Shown here in pieces: positions 1-7,942 of a stretch of 64,000 nucleotides of DNA (position 1 is its first letter; each line of letters opens with the position of its first letter). Source of the stretch: PALSA-612 sp963776375 (GTDB lineage Bacteria > Actinomycetota > Thermoleophilia > Gaiellales > Gaiellaceae); the NCBI GenBank assembly GCA_963776375.1, contig CAVZMF010000002.1:620001-684000 (forward strand). Reading direction: 5' to 3'. The notes beneath the pieces are model-generated. The model worked only from the letters and a program-made list of their open reading frames with translations, was not told the DNA's origin and did no database searches. The position numbers were made by a program, and so were the translations under genes.

Positions 1-1
1 C

Positions 2-430
2 GTCGGGTTCTTCTGGACGCCGGCGAAAACGCAGTTGTACGCGGTGCTGCGCAAGCTCGTGGAGAACGGCTTCGCGACCTCGCGCCGTGTCCGGCAGACG
101 GACCGTCCGGACAAGACGCTGTACCAGATCACGTCCGCGGGGCTCGACCGTCTGCGGACAGGGCTCGAGCAGGTCGGCTCGAGCGTGAACCGGAACCCGC
201 TCGAACTGCGAATCTTCTACGGAGCCCACCGACCGCGGGAGGCCGTGATCGCCGACCTCGAGCGCGTCCGCGACCACGCGCGCGAGCACCTGGCCGAGCT
301 GGAGCGGATCGAGCAGACCTTCGACCACGGCCGGCACCTCTTTCCGTACCTGACGCTCCTGCGCGGCAAGGAGACGGCGGCCGCCGACGTTCGGTGGGCC
401 GAGCAGGCGCTCGCACTGCTGAACCGTTGA
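2..430 (+). CDS. PadR-family transcriptional regulator, 5' end outside window
   Basis: The frame is open from base 2 and ends at TGA 428-430, so the start lies upstream of the window. The visible part begins inside the winged-helix DNA-binding domain (FFWTPAKTQLYAVLRKL, then the wing with VRQTDRPDKTLYQIT), which is the PadR pattern. It continues into an alpha-helical C-terminal domain rich in Arg and Glu, as in the Vir_act_alpha_C type of PadR protein that mediates dimerisation. PadR proteins are usually autorepressors that answer to small aromatic or toxic compounds. The ligand cannot be told here. The stop overlaps the start of the following hydrolase (TTGA), so the two are probably cotranscribed and the hydrolase may be a regulated target. 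Confidence 0.85.
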   Translation, partial: VGFFWTPAKTQLYAVLRKLVENGFATSRRVRQTDRPDKTLYQITSAGLDRLRTGLEQVGSSVNRNPLELRIFYGAHRPREAVIADLERVRDHAREHLAELERIEQTFDHGRHLFPYLTLLRGKETAAADVRWAEQALALLNR

Positions 431-1692
431 TCGCGCGAGCCCTGCTGCCGCTCGCCGTGCTCGCGGCCGTTCTCGCGCCCGCGGGCACGACGGCGGGTCA
501 GGCGGTCTACTCGGGCACGATCAGGTTCGCGGGCGCCCAGCCGTCGGGGATCGGCCTGCGCGTCTCCGGCGACGTGGTCACGGTCACGCTCGGCCCGGGA
601 CACGTCGCGCAGGCACGGGTCCCGCTCCGGCGCGTCCAGGGCGCGCTGCGGTTCATCGTGCCGGGCCTCCCGAAGCCGATCGTCCTCACGCTGCGCGCGA
701 AGGGCACGCGCCTTGCCGGGGCGGCCGCGCAGGGCAAGGCCCGGGCGGCGGTCACGCTCACGCGCGGCCGCGTAGGCCCGGACGCGAGCCTCGGGTACTA
801 CGCGTCGCCTCAGGTGGAGATCGCCCGCTTCACGCGCTTCGGCTTCTCGACGGCGCCGTTCGCGATCGACGTCGATACCGGGGGGTTCGGCCCGCCGCCT
901 CGGATCGGCGCGAGGCTCGCCGTCCGGCAGTACGAGGTCCGCGTCCCGGCTACCGGCGCCGTGCTCGCGGGCACGCTGACGGTGCCGCCGGGCCGAGGCC
1001 CGCACCCGGGTGTCGTCTACGTCTCGGGCTCGGGCCCGACGCTGCGCGAGGAGGCGCACTGGCTGGACAGCGTCTTCGTCTCCCGCGGGATCGCCGTCCT
1101 CGCGTACGACAAGCGCGGGAACGGCCAGTCCACGGGGCGCTACCCGGGCAGCCTCGCGAGCGAGTCGACGATCCGGATGCTCGCCGGCGACGCGGTCGCC
1201 GCCGCGCGCTTCCTCGCCGCGCAGGCAGGCATCGACCGGTCACGCGTCGGCCTGTACGGGCTCAGCCAGGGCGGCTGGATCATTCCCCAGGCCGTCGGGC
1301 GCGCTGACGGAGCCGTCTCCTGGGCGGTCGTCCAGTCCGGCCCGACCGTGACCCAGGGCGAGTCCGACGCGTACGCGAACCTCGTCGCCTCCGGGGTGCC
1401 TCTCCTCGACGCCGAGGCCCAGGCTCGGGCCGCAGGCCCGAGCGGCTACGACCCGCGGCCGTGGATCGAGCGGCTCCGTATCCCCGTGCTCTGGCTGTAC
1501 GCGGGCCGCGACCGTGCCCAGCCGGTCCAGCACAGCCGCGAGATCCTGAAGGAGGTCTCGGCCGGCCATGACTTCGCGGTCGAGTACTACGCGGCCGCGC
1601 CACACCCGCTCTTCGACGTCAACGGCTTCCCGGCCGGGCTGTTCGGAACGGTGCGCGACTGGCTCGCCGCGCACCGGCTTGCCGGCGGCTAG
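427..1692 (+). CDS. secreted alpha/beta hydrolase (esterase/peptidase-like)
   Basis: The start is taken as TTG 427, which overlaps the PadR stop (TTGA). It gives a clean signal peptide (RALLPLAVLAAVLAPAG) and a 421-residue protein. An in-frame GTG at 394 would add eleven residues. After a roughly 170-residue N-terminal region of beta character comes an alpha/beta hydrolase domain with an oxyanion-type YVSGSGP segment, the nucleophile elbow GLYGLSQGG (Ser in G-x-S-x-G), the acid in LYAGRDRAQP and the catalytic His in AAPHPLF. This matches secreted serine hydrolases acting on esters or peptides outside the cell; the substrate is unknown. The gene ends head-on against the aldolase gene, with the two stop codons sharing a CTAG. 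Confidence 0.8.
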   Translation: MIARALLPLAVLAAVLAPAGTTAGQAVYSGTIRFAGAQPSGIGLRVSGDVVTVTLGPGHVAQARVPLRRVQGALRFIVPGLPKPIVLTLRAKGTRLAGAAAQGKARAAVTLTRGRVGPDASLGYYASPQVEIARFTRFGFSTAPFAIDVDTGGFGPPPRIGARLAVRQYEVRVPATGAVLAGTLTVPPGRGPHPGVVYVSGSGPTLREEAHWLDSVFVSRGIAVLAYDKRGNGQSTGRYPGSLASESTIRMLAGDAVAAARFLAAQAGIDRSRVGLYGLSQGGWIIPQAVGRADGAVSWAVVQSGPTVTQGESDAYANLVASGVPLLDAEAQARAAGPSGYDPRPWIERLRIPVLWLYAGRDRAQPVQHSREILKEVSAGHDFAVEYYAAAPHPLFDVNGFPAGLFGTVRDWLAAHRLAGG

Positions 1693-2718
1693 CCCGCCTC
1701 CTTCTCCATGTCCGGCGTGTACGAGCCCGAGCGGGCGGCGCCGTTCAATTTCGCCCGGTGGTAGTAGGCCCGCTGGGCCGCCTCGACGTTCTCCGCCTTG
1801 CCGCCCCAGGCCTTGAGCGCCGGCGCCTGCAGCGCGCGGCCGTACGAGAACGAGAGCTGCCACGGGTGCGGGCCCAGCGCGTTCATCGCGGAGAGTCGCG
1901 CCGTCGCGTCCTCGTCCGACTGGCCGCCGGAGAGGAAGACGATCCCCGGCACCGCGGCCGGCACGTGGCGGTAGAAGCAGCGCAGCGTCTGCTCGGCGAT
2001 CTCGTCGTCGCCGGCCTGGGTCGGACGCGTCGTAGCCGGACAGCACCATGTTCGGCTTCAGCAGCATCTGCTCGAAGTGGACGCGCTGGTCGCGCAGCTC
2101 GGTGAAGACCGCGTGCAGCGTCCGCGAGGTGACGTCGAACGCGCGCTCGATCGAGTGGTCGCCGTCCATCAGCACCTCGGGCTCGATGATCGGGACGAGC
2201 CCGGCCTCCTGCGCCAGCGCCCCGTAGCGCGCCAGCGCGTGCGCGTTCGCCCACAGGCAGTACTCGCTGGGGATGCCGGGGCCGATCGTGATCACGGCCC
2301 GCCACTTCGCGAACCGGGCGCCGAGCTCGTGGTACTCGGCCAGCCTGGCGCGCAGGCCGTCGAGGCCCTCGGTGACCTTCTCGCCCGGCGCGTTAGCCAG
2401 GTCGGTCGCGCCCATGTCGACCTTGATCCCGGGGATGACGCCCTTGCTCTCGAGCAGGTTCGGAAACGGCGTGCCGTCCTCCGAGGATTGGCGGATCGTC
2501 TCGTCGTAGAGGATCACACCGCTGACGAAGTCCTCGGCGCCCTCGGTCGTGAACAGCAGGTCGCGGTAGGCGCGGCGGTTCTCCTCGGTCGACTCGACGC
2601 CGATCGAGTCGAAGCGCTTCTTGATCGTCCCGCTCGACTCGTCGGCGGCGAGGATGCCCTTGCCGGGCGCGACGAGTGCCTGCGCGGTCTCCTCGAGTGA
2701 CATCGTCTGGATGGCCAT
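1689..2718 (-). CDS. class I fructose-bisphosphate aldolase (frame broken once)
   Basis: This enzyme cleaves or condenses fructose 1,6-bisphosphate to dihydroxyacetone phosphate and glyceraldehyde 3-phosphate in the cytosol. The start ATG at 2718 follows a strong GAGGAGG ribosome site. The N-terminus has the family signature (GKGILAADESSGTIKKRF), then ARFAKWRAV with an active-site Lys and LLKPNMV with the Schiff-base Lys. Near 2037 the frame shifts. The C-terminal third (FYRHVPAAVPGIVFLSGGQ to the end) lies in the next frame and ends at 1689. Removing one base there yields a normal class I aldolase of about 340 residues, so a +1 sequence error is likelier than a dead gene. It is convergent with the upstream hydrolase. 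Confidence 0.9.
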
Positions 2719-2887
2719 CTCTCCTCCTCGGCTCTGGTCTCAGAGCATTATGGCCTCGCGCCGGAACCGCTGTCCGGCGCGAGGCGAGCGAGGCGAGGAG
2801 GGGAGGGCTGGTCGCCGTCGCTGGAGCCTTCAGGGTGCCGGAAAACCTGTGACCCGTCTGTGCCGCTTCGGTAACGTTTCTCCGCGC

Positions 2888-2960
2888 GCGGACGTAGCTC
2901 AGCTGGCAGAGCATTGGCTTCCCAAGCCAAGGGTCGCGGGTTCGATCCCCGTCGTCCGCT
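2888..2960 (+). tRNA. tRNA-Gly (anticodon CCC)
   Basis: A full cloverleaf is visible. The acceptor stem GCGGACG pairs with CGTCCGC at 2953-2959, with discriminator T. A D-arm (AGCTCAGCTGGCAGAGC) is present, the anticodon stem TTGGC/GCCAA encloses the loop TTCCCAA, and the T-arm contains GGTTCGATCC. The anticodon is CCC, reading GGG. CCA is not encoded. The 3' part of this gene is duplicated at 8594-8641 and marks the integration target of the element to its right. Confidence 0.96.
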
Positions 2961-2963
2961 CTC
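2916..2963 (+). repeat. attachment site, tRNA side (48-bp direct repeat)
   Basis: The 48 bases from the anticodon stem of tRNA-Gly to three bases past its 3' end recur without mismatch at 8594-8641, and diverge on both sides. This is the expected product of site-specific integration into the 3' half of a tRNA gene. The intact tRNA lies at this end, so integration left the gene functional. Confidence 0.9.
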
Positions 2964-2965
2964 AC

Positions 2966-2995
2966 GAGAAAGCCCCGCAAACACGGGGCTTTCTC
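2966..2995 (+). terminator. hairpin terminator after tRNA-Gly
   Basis: A perfect 12-bp stem (GAGAAAGCCCCG paired with CGGGGCTTTCTC) has a six-base loop. It sits six bases past the tRNA and inside the left edge of the element. The 3' arm is T-rich (CTTTCTC), which suits intrinsic termination of the tRNA transcript. Confidence 0.75.
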
Positions 2996-3030
2996 ACGTC
3001 TCAAGGCGGCGCGACGGCCGCTGCCGCGGC

Positions 3031-3050
3031 GCCTGCTACACGCCTAAACG
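3031..3050 (+). repeat. candidate integrase arm-site repeat, left copy
   Basis: This 20-base segment ending CACGCCTAAACG matches 8462-8481 at 18 of 20 positions in the same orientation. Each copy lies just inside one end of the element, 68 bases from the left core and about 112 from the right core. Paired short repeats near both ends are typical of integrase arm-type binding sites; that role is inferred. Confidence 0.4.
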
Positions 3051-3392
3051 ACGAGCTTGAGCCAAAAACGCCTGCATCGACTCGTTCGGCGCTGTCACCT
3101 TGAACTCGCCGTACCGCTCTAGCCACACGGGCCACACGGCACTCAGGAGCCCCTTGCCACGCAGCTCTTTGCGGAACCAGATGCGGTGGAGCATCCAGTA
3201 CTCCGAGTCACCGGCGACCCACGGCAGTCGCGGGTGACACTCGAAGATCGCGTACCCGTCCAGGGGCGGCCACAACCACGCTTCGTCCCAAGCGAACGAC
3301 GTGCCTCCGAACTCGCCGCGCCAGCGACGCTCGAGCGTGGCGATGTCGCTCGAGCTCGGCGAGTCCGGCGTCACGAGCTCGGGGAGCCTCAT
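3036..3392 (-). CDS. small GNAT-like protein of the integrated element
   Basis: A 118-residue protein whose ATG overlaps the integrase stop (ATGA), so the two form an operon. The C-terminal half (HRIWFRKELRGKGLLSA, then KVTAPNESMQAFLAQ) resembles the acetyl-CoA-binding core of GNAT acetyltransferases: R-G-K-G is close to the R/Q-x-x-G-x-G/A loop, followed by a helix and the last strands. The N-terminal half is short for a complete GNAT domain and rich in Trp. The substrate is unknown. It may be a cargo gene carried next to the attachment site. The GNAT assignment is from motif shape only. Confidence 0.55.
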   Translation of the reverse strand: MRLPELVTPDSPSSSDIATLERRWRGEFGGTSFAWDEAWLWPPLDGYAIFECHPRLPWVAGDSEYWMLHRIWFRKELRGKGLLSAVWPVWLERYGEFKVTAPNESMQAFLAQARRLGV

Positions 3393-3716
3393 CGTCCTTT
3401 CGCTTTCCCTGCGGCCGTGGCCGTAGTGGCGAACACATCAAGCCGAGCTCGTGCCGCGTCGGCGCTGCCTTCGAGCAGATGCGCGTACGTCCTTTGCAGC
3501 ATCTCCAGGCTCGTGCCAACCGAACCTGGCAACATCGCTCGCCGGGACACCGGCGGCGAGCGCCCAGCTGATCCCCGAGTGACGCAGCGTGTACGGCGTC
3601 ACCGTCTTCGGCAATCCGGCCACGTCCCGCGCCCAGTCAAACTCGCGCCGTCGCCAGTTGTGCAGGTCGTACACGGCACCTGACGGGCTCGCGAACAGTA
3701 AGCGAGTGTCGTCACC
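3389..3716 (-). pseudogene. tyrosine integrase, C-terminal fragment, frameshifted
   Basis: The catalytic core of a phage-type tyrosine recombinase is readable on the minus strand: LLFASPSGAVYDLHNWRRR, then TPYTLRHSGISWALAAGV with the R-H-R-type Arg-His box, then, in the next frame, GTSLEMLQRTYAHLLEG containing the nucleophilic Tyr, ending at TGA 3389-3391. The change of frame lies near 3520, where one extra G would explain it. Upstream of about 3716 the homology stops abruptly against the primase fragment on the other strand, so the N-terminal DNA-binding domain and the first catalytic Arg are missing. It was the enzyme that integrated this element at tRNA-Gly. As it stands it should be inactive. 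Confidence 0.85.
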
Positions 3717-5423
3717 GAGGGCGTGCGCAAAGCCGACGCGGCGCTGTCGCAGGGCGTCGACGCGGTCGCGCTGCTCGGCGTCTGGAACTGGCGCGGCACG
3801 AACGGCGACGGCGGCAAGACGGCGCTAGCCGACTGGGAGCGCGTCGCGCTCGACGGCCGCGCCGTCTACCTCGTCTTCGACTCGGACGCGGCGCGAAGCC
3901 GCAGGTGCGCGCGGCGCTGCGCGGCTCGGCCGCTTCCTCGAGTCGCGCGGCGCGCGTGCGGGTCGCGCGCCTGCAGCCGGCCCGTGACGGCGGCAAGACA
4001 GGGCCTCGACGACTACATCGCCGCCGGCGGCGACCTCGACGAGCTGCTCGCGACGAGCGTCAACGCTCGCCGAGCAGGACGGCGACCTGCTCGGCTACCA
4101 GCACACCGACCTCGGCAACGCGCACCGGTTCGTCGCCATGCACGCCGGCCGCTTCCGCTACTCGCCGCGAGGAGCGCCGCTGGCTCGAGTGGCGCGACGG
4201 CCGCTGGCGCCGCGACGTCACCGGCGCCGCCGAGCGCGCCGCCGCCGAGGTCGTCGAGGCGCTCTGGGCGCAGGTGCTGCGGCTGCCGCCCGACGAGCGC
4301 AAGGAAGCCGCCGAGTGGGCGCTGCGCAGCCAGTCGAGCAGCGCCATCCGCGCGATGCTCGACGCTCGCCTCGAGCGACGCGGAGATCGTCGTCCGGCTC
4401 GACCAGCTCGACAGCGACCCGTACCTGCTCAGCTGCGGCAACGGCACCCTCGACCTGCGCACCGGCGAGCTGCGCGAGCCCGACCCGGCCGACCTGATCA
4501 CGCTCGGCACCGACGTCGACTACGTCCCGGACGCGCCCCGCGCAGCGCTGGGAGCGGTTCATCGCGAGGTGTTCGACGACGACGCCGAGCTGGTCGCGTT
4601 CGTCAAGCGCGCCTACGGCTCCTGCCTGACCGGCGACACCCGCGACCGGGCGCTGCTCATCGAGTACGGCGCGCGCTTCAACGGCAAGATCGACGCTGAA
4701 CCGGGCCATCCAGCACGTGCTCGGCGACTTCGCGCACACGGCGCCGATCCGCGTCGTCATGCGCACCCGGCAGGCGGAGATCCCGAACGAGATCGCCGCC
4801 CTCGCCCGCAAGCGGCTCGTCGTCATCGCCGAGACCGCCGACGGCCACCGGCTCGACGAGAACCGGGTGAAGATGCTCACCGGCCGCGACAAGATCGCCG
4901 CCCGCGCCCTCACCGCGAGTGGTTCGAGTTCGAGCCCGAGTACAAGCTCGTCCTGTACACGAACTTCCGGCCGAAGGTCGACGGCTCCGACGGGGCCGTC
5001 TGGGATCGCATCCGGCTGATCCCGTTCCGCGTCTCGTTCGCCGACCGCGAAGACCAGGAGCTCGGCGACAAGCTCGCCGCCGAAGCGGAAGGCATCCTCG
5101 CCTGGCTCGTCGAGGGCTGCCTCGAGTGGCAGGACAGCGGGCTCGGCAGCTGCGACGCCGTCGAGCAGGCGACGGCCGCCTACCGCACCGAGAACGACGT
5201 CATCGGCCGCTTCGTCGACGAGTGCTGCGAGCTCGGCGACGACTTCCGCGTGGAGCGGAAGGAGCTCCGGGCCGCGCTGGCCACGTTTTGCGACGACAAC
5301 GGCGACGAGGTGCCGCCGGCCACGACCATCGGACGGTGGCTCACGGAACGTGGCGCGCGTGAGTCGAAAGCCGGTGGTAGGAAGGGGTACAGGGGCATCC
5401 GGCTGCGGGACGGGGACAAGTGA
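3702..5423 (+). pseudogene. D5/P4-type phage primase-helicase, N-terminally truncated, multiply frameshifted
   Basis: The readable frame begins mid-domain with VVTEGVRKADAAL and LLGVWNWRGTNGDGG, then VYLVFDSDA with the acidic TOPRIM-type pair, as in DUF3854/TOPRIM primases. After a linker come the D5_N region (LSCGNGTLDLRTGEL, DDDAELVAFVKRAYG) and the SF3 helicase part: a Walker A-like ARFNGK near 4675, LVVIAETADG as Walker B region, and WDRIRLIPFRVSF. The C-terminus is a winged-helix-like tail. Its role would be to prime and unwind the excised element for replication. Shifts occur near 3896, 4065, 4155, 4364, 4550, 4695 and 4915. The 5' end abuts the integrase fragment. The stop overlaps the next gene (GTGA). 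Confidence 0.85.
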
Positions 5424-5707
5424 GCTTCCCGGGTAGGGCCGGCAAATCCGGAAACTTTTTCTACGTACACGCGCGGGAGAAAGTTTCCGAAAATGGGGGC
5501 CCTACCCGGGAAGGAGGGCTGCTCACAACCCGCCAAGTCGCCGATTTTCTCAGCGTCAGCCCCGCCACGGTTTTGCGCCGCTGGCGCGCCGGCGAGCTCC
5601 CCGGCATCCGGCTCGCCTCGAACGTGCTCCGGTTCGACCCGGCCGAGCTCGAGGCGTGGCTCGACGAGCGGCATGGCGGGTGTACCGGCCACACGTCTCG
5701 CGTTTGA
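5420..5707 (+). CDS. excisionase-like helix-turn-helix protein
   Basis: The domain TTRQVADFLSVSPATVLRRW, followed by GELPGIRLASNVLRFDPAELEAWL, is the MerR-like winged helix of the excisionase (Xis/BldC) family, which bends DNA at attachment sites or controls element genes. The longest frame starts at GTG 5420, overlapping the primase stop, but its first 33 codons cross a large palindrome. A good ribosome site (AAGGAGG, 5511-5517) stands just before the conserved domain with no standard start codon close behind it, so the true start is uncertain. Location behind the primase fits a recombination directionality factor. Confidence 0.75.
   Translation: MSFPGRAGKSGNFFYVHAREKVSENGGPTREGGLLTTRQVADFLSVSPATVLRRWRAGELPGIRLASNVLRFDPAELEAWLDERHGGCTGHTSRV
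5425..5513 (+). repeat. 89-nt two-stage palindrome between primase and excisionase
   Basis: The outer arms, 5425-5440 (CTTCCCGGGTAGGGCC) and 5498-5513, are a perfect 16-bp inverted repeat. Inner arms 5449-5462 and 5478-5489 (CGGAAACTTT... against AGAAAGTTTCCG) pair with two extra T. The loop is 15 bases. The right outer arm runs into the AAGGAGG ribosome site. The A+T-rich inner arms contrast with the surrounding GC-rich DNA. Possible roles are a replication origin for the adjacent primase, a cruciform, or a translational switch for the excisionase. Confidence 0.8.
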
Positions 5708-5747
5708 GCGCCCGGGGCGCGGCGGTCGTAACAGTCGCCCGCCCCCG

Positions 5748-5990
5748 CTAAGGCGTCTCAGTCGAGCCGCTGTTGTTGCTTCGTACAGTCACGTTGGTCG
5801 CACTCGAAGCACCGGTCGCCCCGGTCGCCCCGGTCGGCCCGGTCGGCCCAGTCGGCCCAGTCGGCCCAGTCGCCCCGGAGACTCCGGTCGTCCCACAGAC
5901 GACGCACAAACAACCACGCCCATGCACCCGATCAGGAAGCACAACTTCCGCCGAGATCCGCTCGGAAACCGCGAGATCAGACACGTTCAC
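5748..5990 (-). CDS. short collagen-like Gly-X-Thr repeat protein (tentative)
   Basis: The 80-residue frame holds about ten Gly-X-X triplets (GPTGPTGPTGPTGATGAT), the collagen-like pattern found in phage and bacterial surface proteins. The DNA is correspondingly a tandem repeat of nine-base units at about 5815-5880. In a neighbouring frame just before the repeat there is a hydrophobic run (FLIGCMGVVVCASSV), so the real gene may be a secreted protein with a +1 shift at about 5905. The low complexity means the frame could also be a by-product of a simple repeat. No promoter or ribosome site is convincing. Confidence 0.4.
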   Translation of the reverse strand: MNVSDLAVSERISAEVVLPDRVHGRGCLCVVCGTTGVSGATGPTGPTGPTGPTGATGATGASSATNVTVRSNNSGSTETP

Positions 5991-6152
5991 TGTTCACCGC
6001 GGAAGTGAGTCTCCAAACGGCAAGAGCGGGTGATCTGCCCTCCCGCACTTCAAAAAGCGGGCCAGCTGCGACTGAGGGCGGGCAAACGATGTGTTGACGC
6101 TCCCGCCTTTGGGCGATATCCAATATGGCCTGCCCGTCGTACAAGAAGAAGT

Positions 6153-6186
6153 AGGCGGGTGCGAGACTGCGGTCTCGCACCCGCCT
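6153..6186 (-). terminator. perfect 15-bp hairpin, likely terminator
   Basis: AGGCGGGTGCGAGAC and its exact complement enclose the loop TGCG. On the minus strand the stem is followed by ACTTCTTCTTGT, so it best suits transcripts arriving from the minus-strand cassette at 6607-7894. On the plus strand no T run follows. Confidence 0.6.
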
Positions 6187-6606
6187 GTGTCGCGGGCAGG
6201 CAAGCCCGTGCCGGCGACGCGCGATCGCGCCCCTCCACGCTTTTCATCCTGAGTGGTCTGACATTGGGATCGGGGAGAAAGAGCGGTAGTAACTGCTGAC
6301 CGCGGTCGCCGGGAGGTGTGCCAGTCTCGTTGTGGGCCCGCGACCAACTGCCGCAGGTTCGACGCGGGCTCGCGTTGAGGAACCCCGAGCGGGCTCGGCC
6401 GGCCTCTCCCCTCTAGTTGCCCGGCTGGGTCCGTTCGTGGACAAGCTTTCTCTCGGCCAGGGGCTCGACGCGGCCGCAAGAGGTGATTGCAGCGCCGAGC
6501 CCGTTTCCGCCTTGTCTCGCGCGACAGTTCACGCGCGGGTGATCGCGCTTCCTGTTGCCCACGAAGGCGACCGCGGGTTTGCGTTGCCTCGCTTGCATTG
6601 ACACAT
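6187..6606. other. no gene recognised inside the element
   Basis: Several frames are open here because of base composition, but none has a recognisable domain, a ribosome site or a clear neighbour relation. The stretch lies downstream of the three-gene minus-strand cassette and before its presumed terminator, so it may be a 3' untranslated region or decayed coding DNA. Confidence 0.4.
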
Positions 6607-7002
6607 TCAGTAGACGGCGATGACGTGGCCGAAGGGGCGCCGGTAGAGGCCTGGGCACGTGGGGTCGTGTGGCGGCGTGGCGGCGCGTGCTGCGGCCTGG
6701 GGTGGTGGGGCTGCGAGCCTGCGACACGCCTGCTTGTAATCCAGCGTTTCCGAGTAGTGCGTCGGCGGCGGGCATTTGACACCGAGTCTTCGCAGGCGCC
6801 GGTACTGATCCAGTCGTTCGCCGTACAACCGCACGCTCGCGATCCGAATCTGCCAGTCGATCTGTTTCGCTTTCTCGTGCTCGCGCTCGAGGGCCTGGGC
6901 GCTTGCGGGCGGGCGGCTTCGCGTCCACGGATCGGTGCCTTGCCATGCGCGGCCTTCCCACGCGGCGGGGTCGCGCCAGTCCCGGCGGGTTACCGGAGTC
7001 AC
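6607..7002 (-). CDS. hypothetical protein of the integrated element
   Basis: A 131-residue protein starting with GTG at 7002, overlapping the stop of the gene before it (GTGA). That overlap is the main argument for it being real. It is basic and helical in its middle (EREHEKAKQIDWQIRIASVRLYGERLDQYRRLRRLG) with a Pro-rich C-terminus. No known domain is seen. It is the third gene of a translationally coupled cassette led by an HTH protein, so it probably serves the same process as its two partners. Confidence 0.6.
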   Translation of the reverse strand: MTPVTRRDWRDPAAWEGRAWQGTDPWTRSRPPASAQALEREHEKAKQIDWQIRIASVRLYGERLDQYRRLRRLGVKCPPPTHYSETLDYKQACRRLAAPPPQAAARAATPPHDPTCPGLYRRPFGHVIAVY

Positions 7003-7688
7003 GCGATCGCTCCGTTCGGGAGCACATGCTGGTCGGGCAACCTCGCCGGGTCGAGTTTCCCCTTGCCGCGCTGGAGCTCCTGCAGCACGAGATTCTCGGC
7101 GGCGTAGAGCACGCGGGCAGCGGCAAGGTAGGGCGCGCGTGTCTCCCGCTCGAACATGCCGGCGATACCGGCACCGGAAACGCGCTCGGGTAGTGAGAGT
7201 TGAAGGTGCCCGTCCACCTCACGGATATGGCCGCCGCAGGAAACGATCATCTGGGCCGCCTCCCGCACGGTCGGCAGGGCCACGCCCTCGAGGTCGCTGA
7301 GGGTGACCACCTTTGTCGGCTGTGCCCGGAGCCACGCTTGCCGTTCCTTCTGCTCCCGCACCTCCTGGGCCTGGGCTGCCTGCCGTGCCTGCTCGAGTTC
7401 CTCGACGGTGGCCGGGCTGTTCTCGGGGCGTTGCAGGAACACGATCTCGCTGCCGTCCGGCGTGGCGACGAAGCCGCGGATACCCGAGTTGCTCTCGCGG
7501 TTCGCGTAGTCGACCAGTCCCGCAACCCGCGTGTACAAGACACCAGAGGCCCGGTCGGCGATGTACTTGCCGACGACTTCGAGATCCTCTTCGGAGATTT
7601 GGGGCCAGTACCGCCGAGCCTGCTCGAGTCGTTTCTCGTGCCGCTCGTCGACGAGCTGCCGGCGGCCGATCGACAAAATGCCGCTCAC
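6999..7688 (-). CDS. hypothetical protein of the integrated element, coiled-coil centre
   Basis: A 229-residue protein whose ATG (7688) overlaps the stop of the HTH gene before it (ATGA) and whose stop overlaps the start of the next gene. The N-terminal part is helical (DERHEKRLEQARRYW). A central stretch rich in Glu, Gln and Ala (ATVEELEQARQAAQAQEV) is likely coiled coil. The C-terminal region contains alternating hydrophobic segments (VREAAQMIVSCGGHIREV). I recognise no family. Position between an HTH protein and a small basic protein suggests an accessory function of the element such as control, replication or interference. Confidence 0.65.
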   Translation of the reverse strand: MSGILSIGRRQLVDERHEKRLEQARRYWPQISEEDLEVVGKYIADRASGVLYTRVAGLVDYANRESNSGIRGFVATPDGSEIVFLQRPENSPATVEELEQARQAAQAQEVREQKERQAWLRAQPTKVVTLSDLEGVALPTVREAAQMIVSCGGHIREVDGHLQLSLPERVSGAGIAGMFERETRAPYLAAARVLYAAENLVLQELQRGKGKLDPARLPDQHVLPNGAIA

Positions 7689-7894
7689 GCTGCCTCTCCT
7701 TTCGCCGCGACCGGCTGGAGGAGTTCCGCGAGCGCTGCCTCGTCGACGCGGAGCGGCGCGTTCGGGCCGTGGCCGATCCGCACCGCGGACAACTGTCCTG
7801 TGCCGATCTTGCGGTAGATGGTGACGGGATGCTGGCCGAGCCGGACGGCTACTTCCCGGACGGTCAACAAAGACGTGCTTTCCTGAGTGTTCAT
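7685..7894 (-). CDS. excisionase/MerR-type HTH protein leading the minus-strand cassette
   Basis: The start is placed at ATG 7894 (MNTQESTSLLTVREVAV). Upstream in-frame sequence crosses the operator region and looks non-coding. The 69-residue protein is a single HTH_17-type domain: LTVREVAVRLGQHPVTIYRKI, then the wing and PLRVDEAALAELL. It is paralogous in type, not in sequence, to the excisionase-like protein at 5420-5707. Its start lies ten bases from the first of two palindromic operators, so it may repress itself and the divergent genes; alternatively a host TetR-type protein binds there. Confidence 0.75.
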   Translation of the reverse strand: MNTQESTSLLTVREVAVRLGQHPVTIYRKIGTGQLSAVRIGHGPNAPLRVDEAALAELLQPVAAKGEAA

Positions 7895-7903
7895 AGGCGT
7901 GAT

Positions 7904-7942
7904 TATACCGGTCGGTATAGGATGTTCATACCGGACGGTATG
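7904..7942. promoter_or_regulatory. pair of ATACCG-N2-CGGTAT operators in the divergent promoter region
   Basis: TATACCGGTCGGTATA at 7904-7919 and CATACCGGACGGTATG at 7927-7942 share the 14-bp palindrome ATACCG-N2-CGGTAT, with centres 23 bp apart, about two helical turns. The spacing would place two dimers on the same face. They lie between the start of the minus-strand HTH gene (7894) and the plus-strand zinc-ribbon gene, and overlap the latter's start. The motif shape suits a TetR-type or small HTH regulator. Confidence 0.75.

Noticed and set aside
5994..6782. A 262-residue minus-strand protein in the element
   Set aside because: Arg/Pro/Thr-rich without domain, crosses a perfect terminator-like hairpin and overlaps the better supported 131-residue gene.
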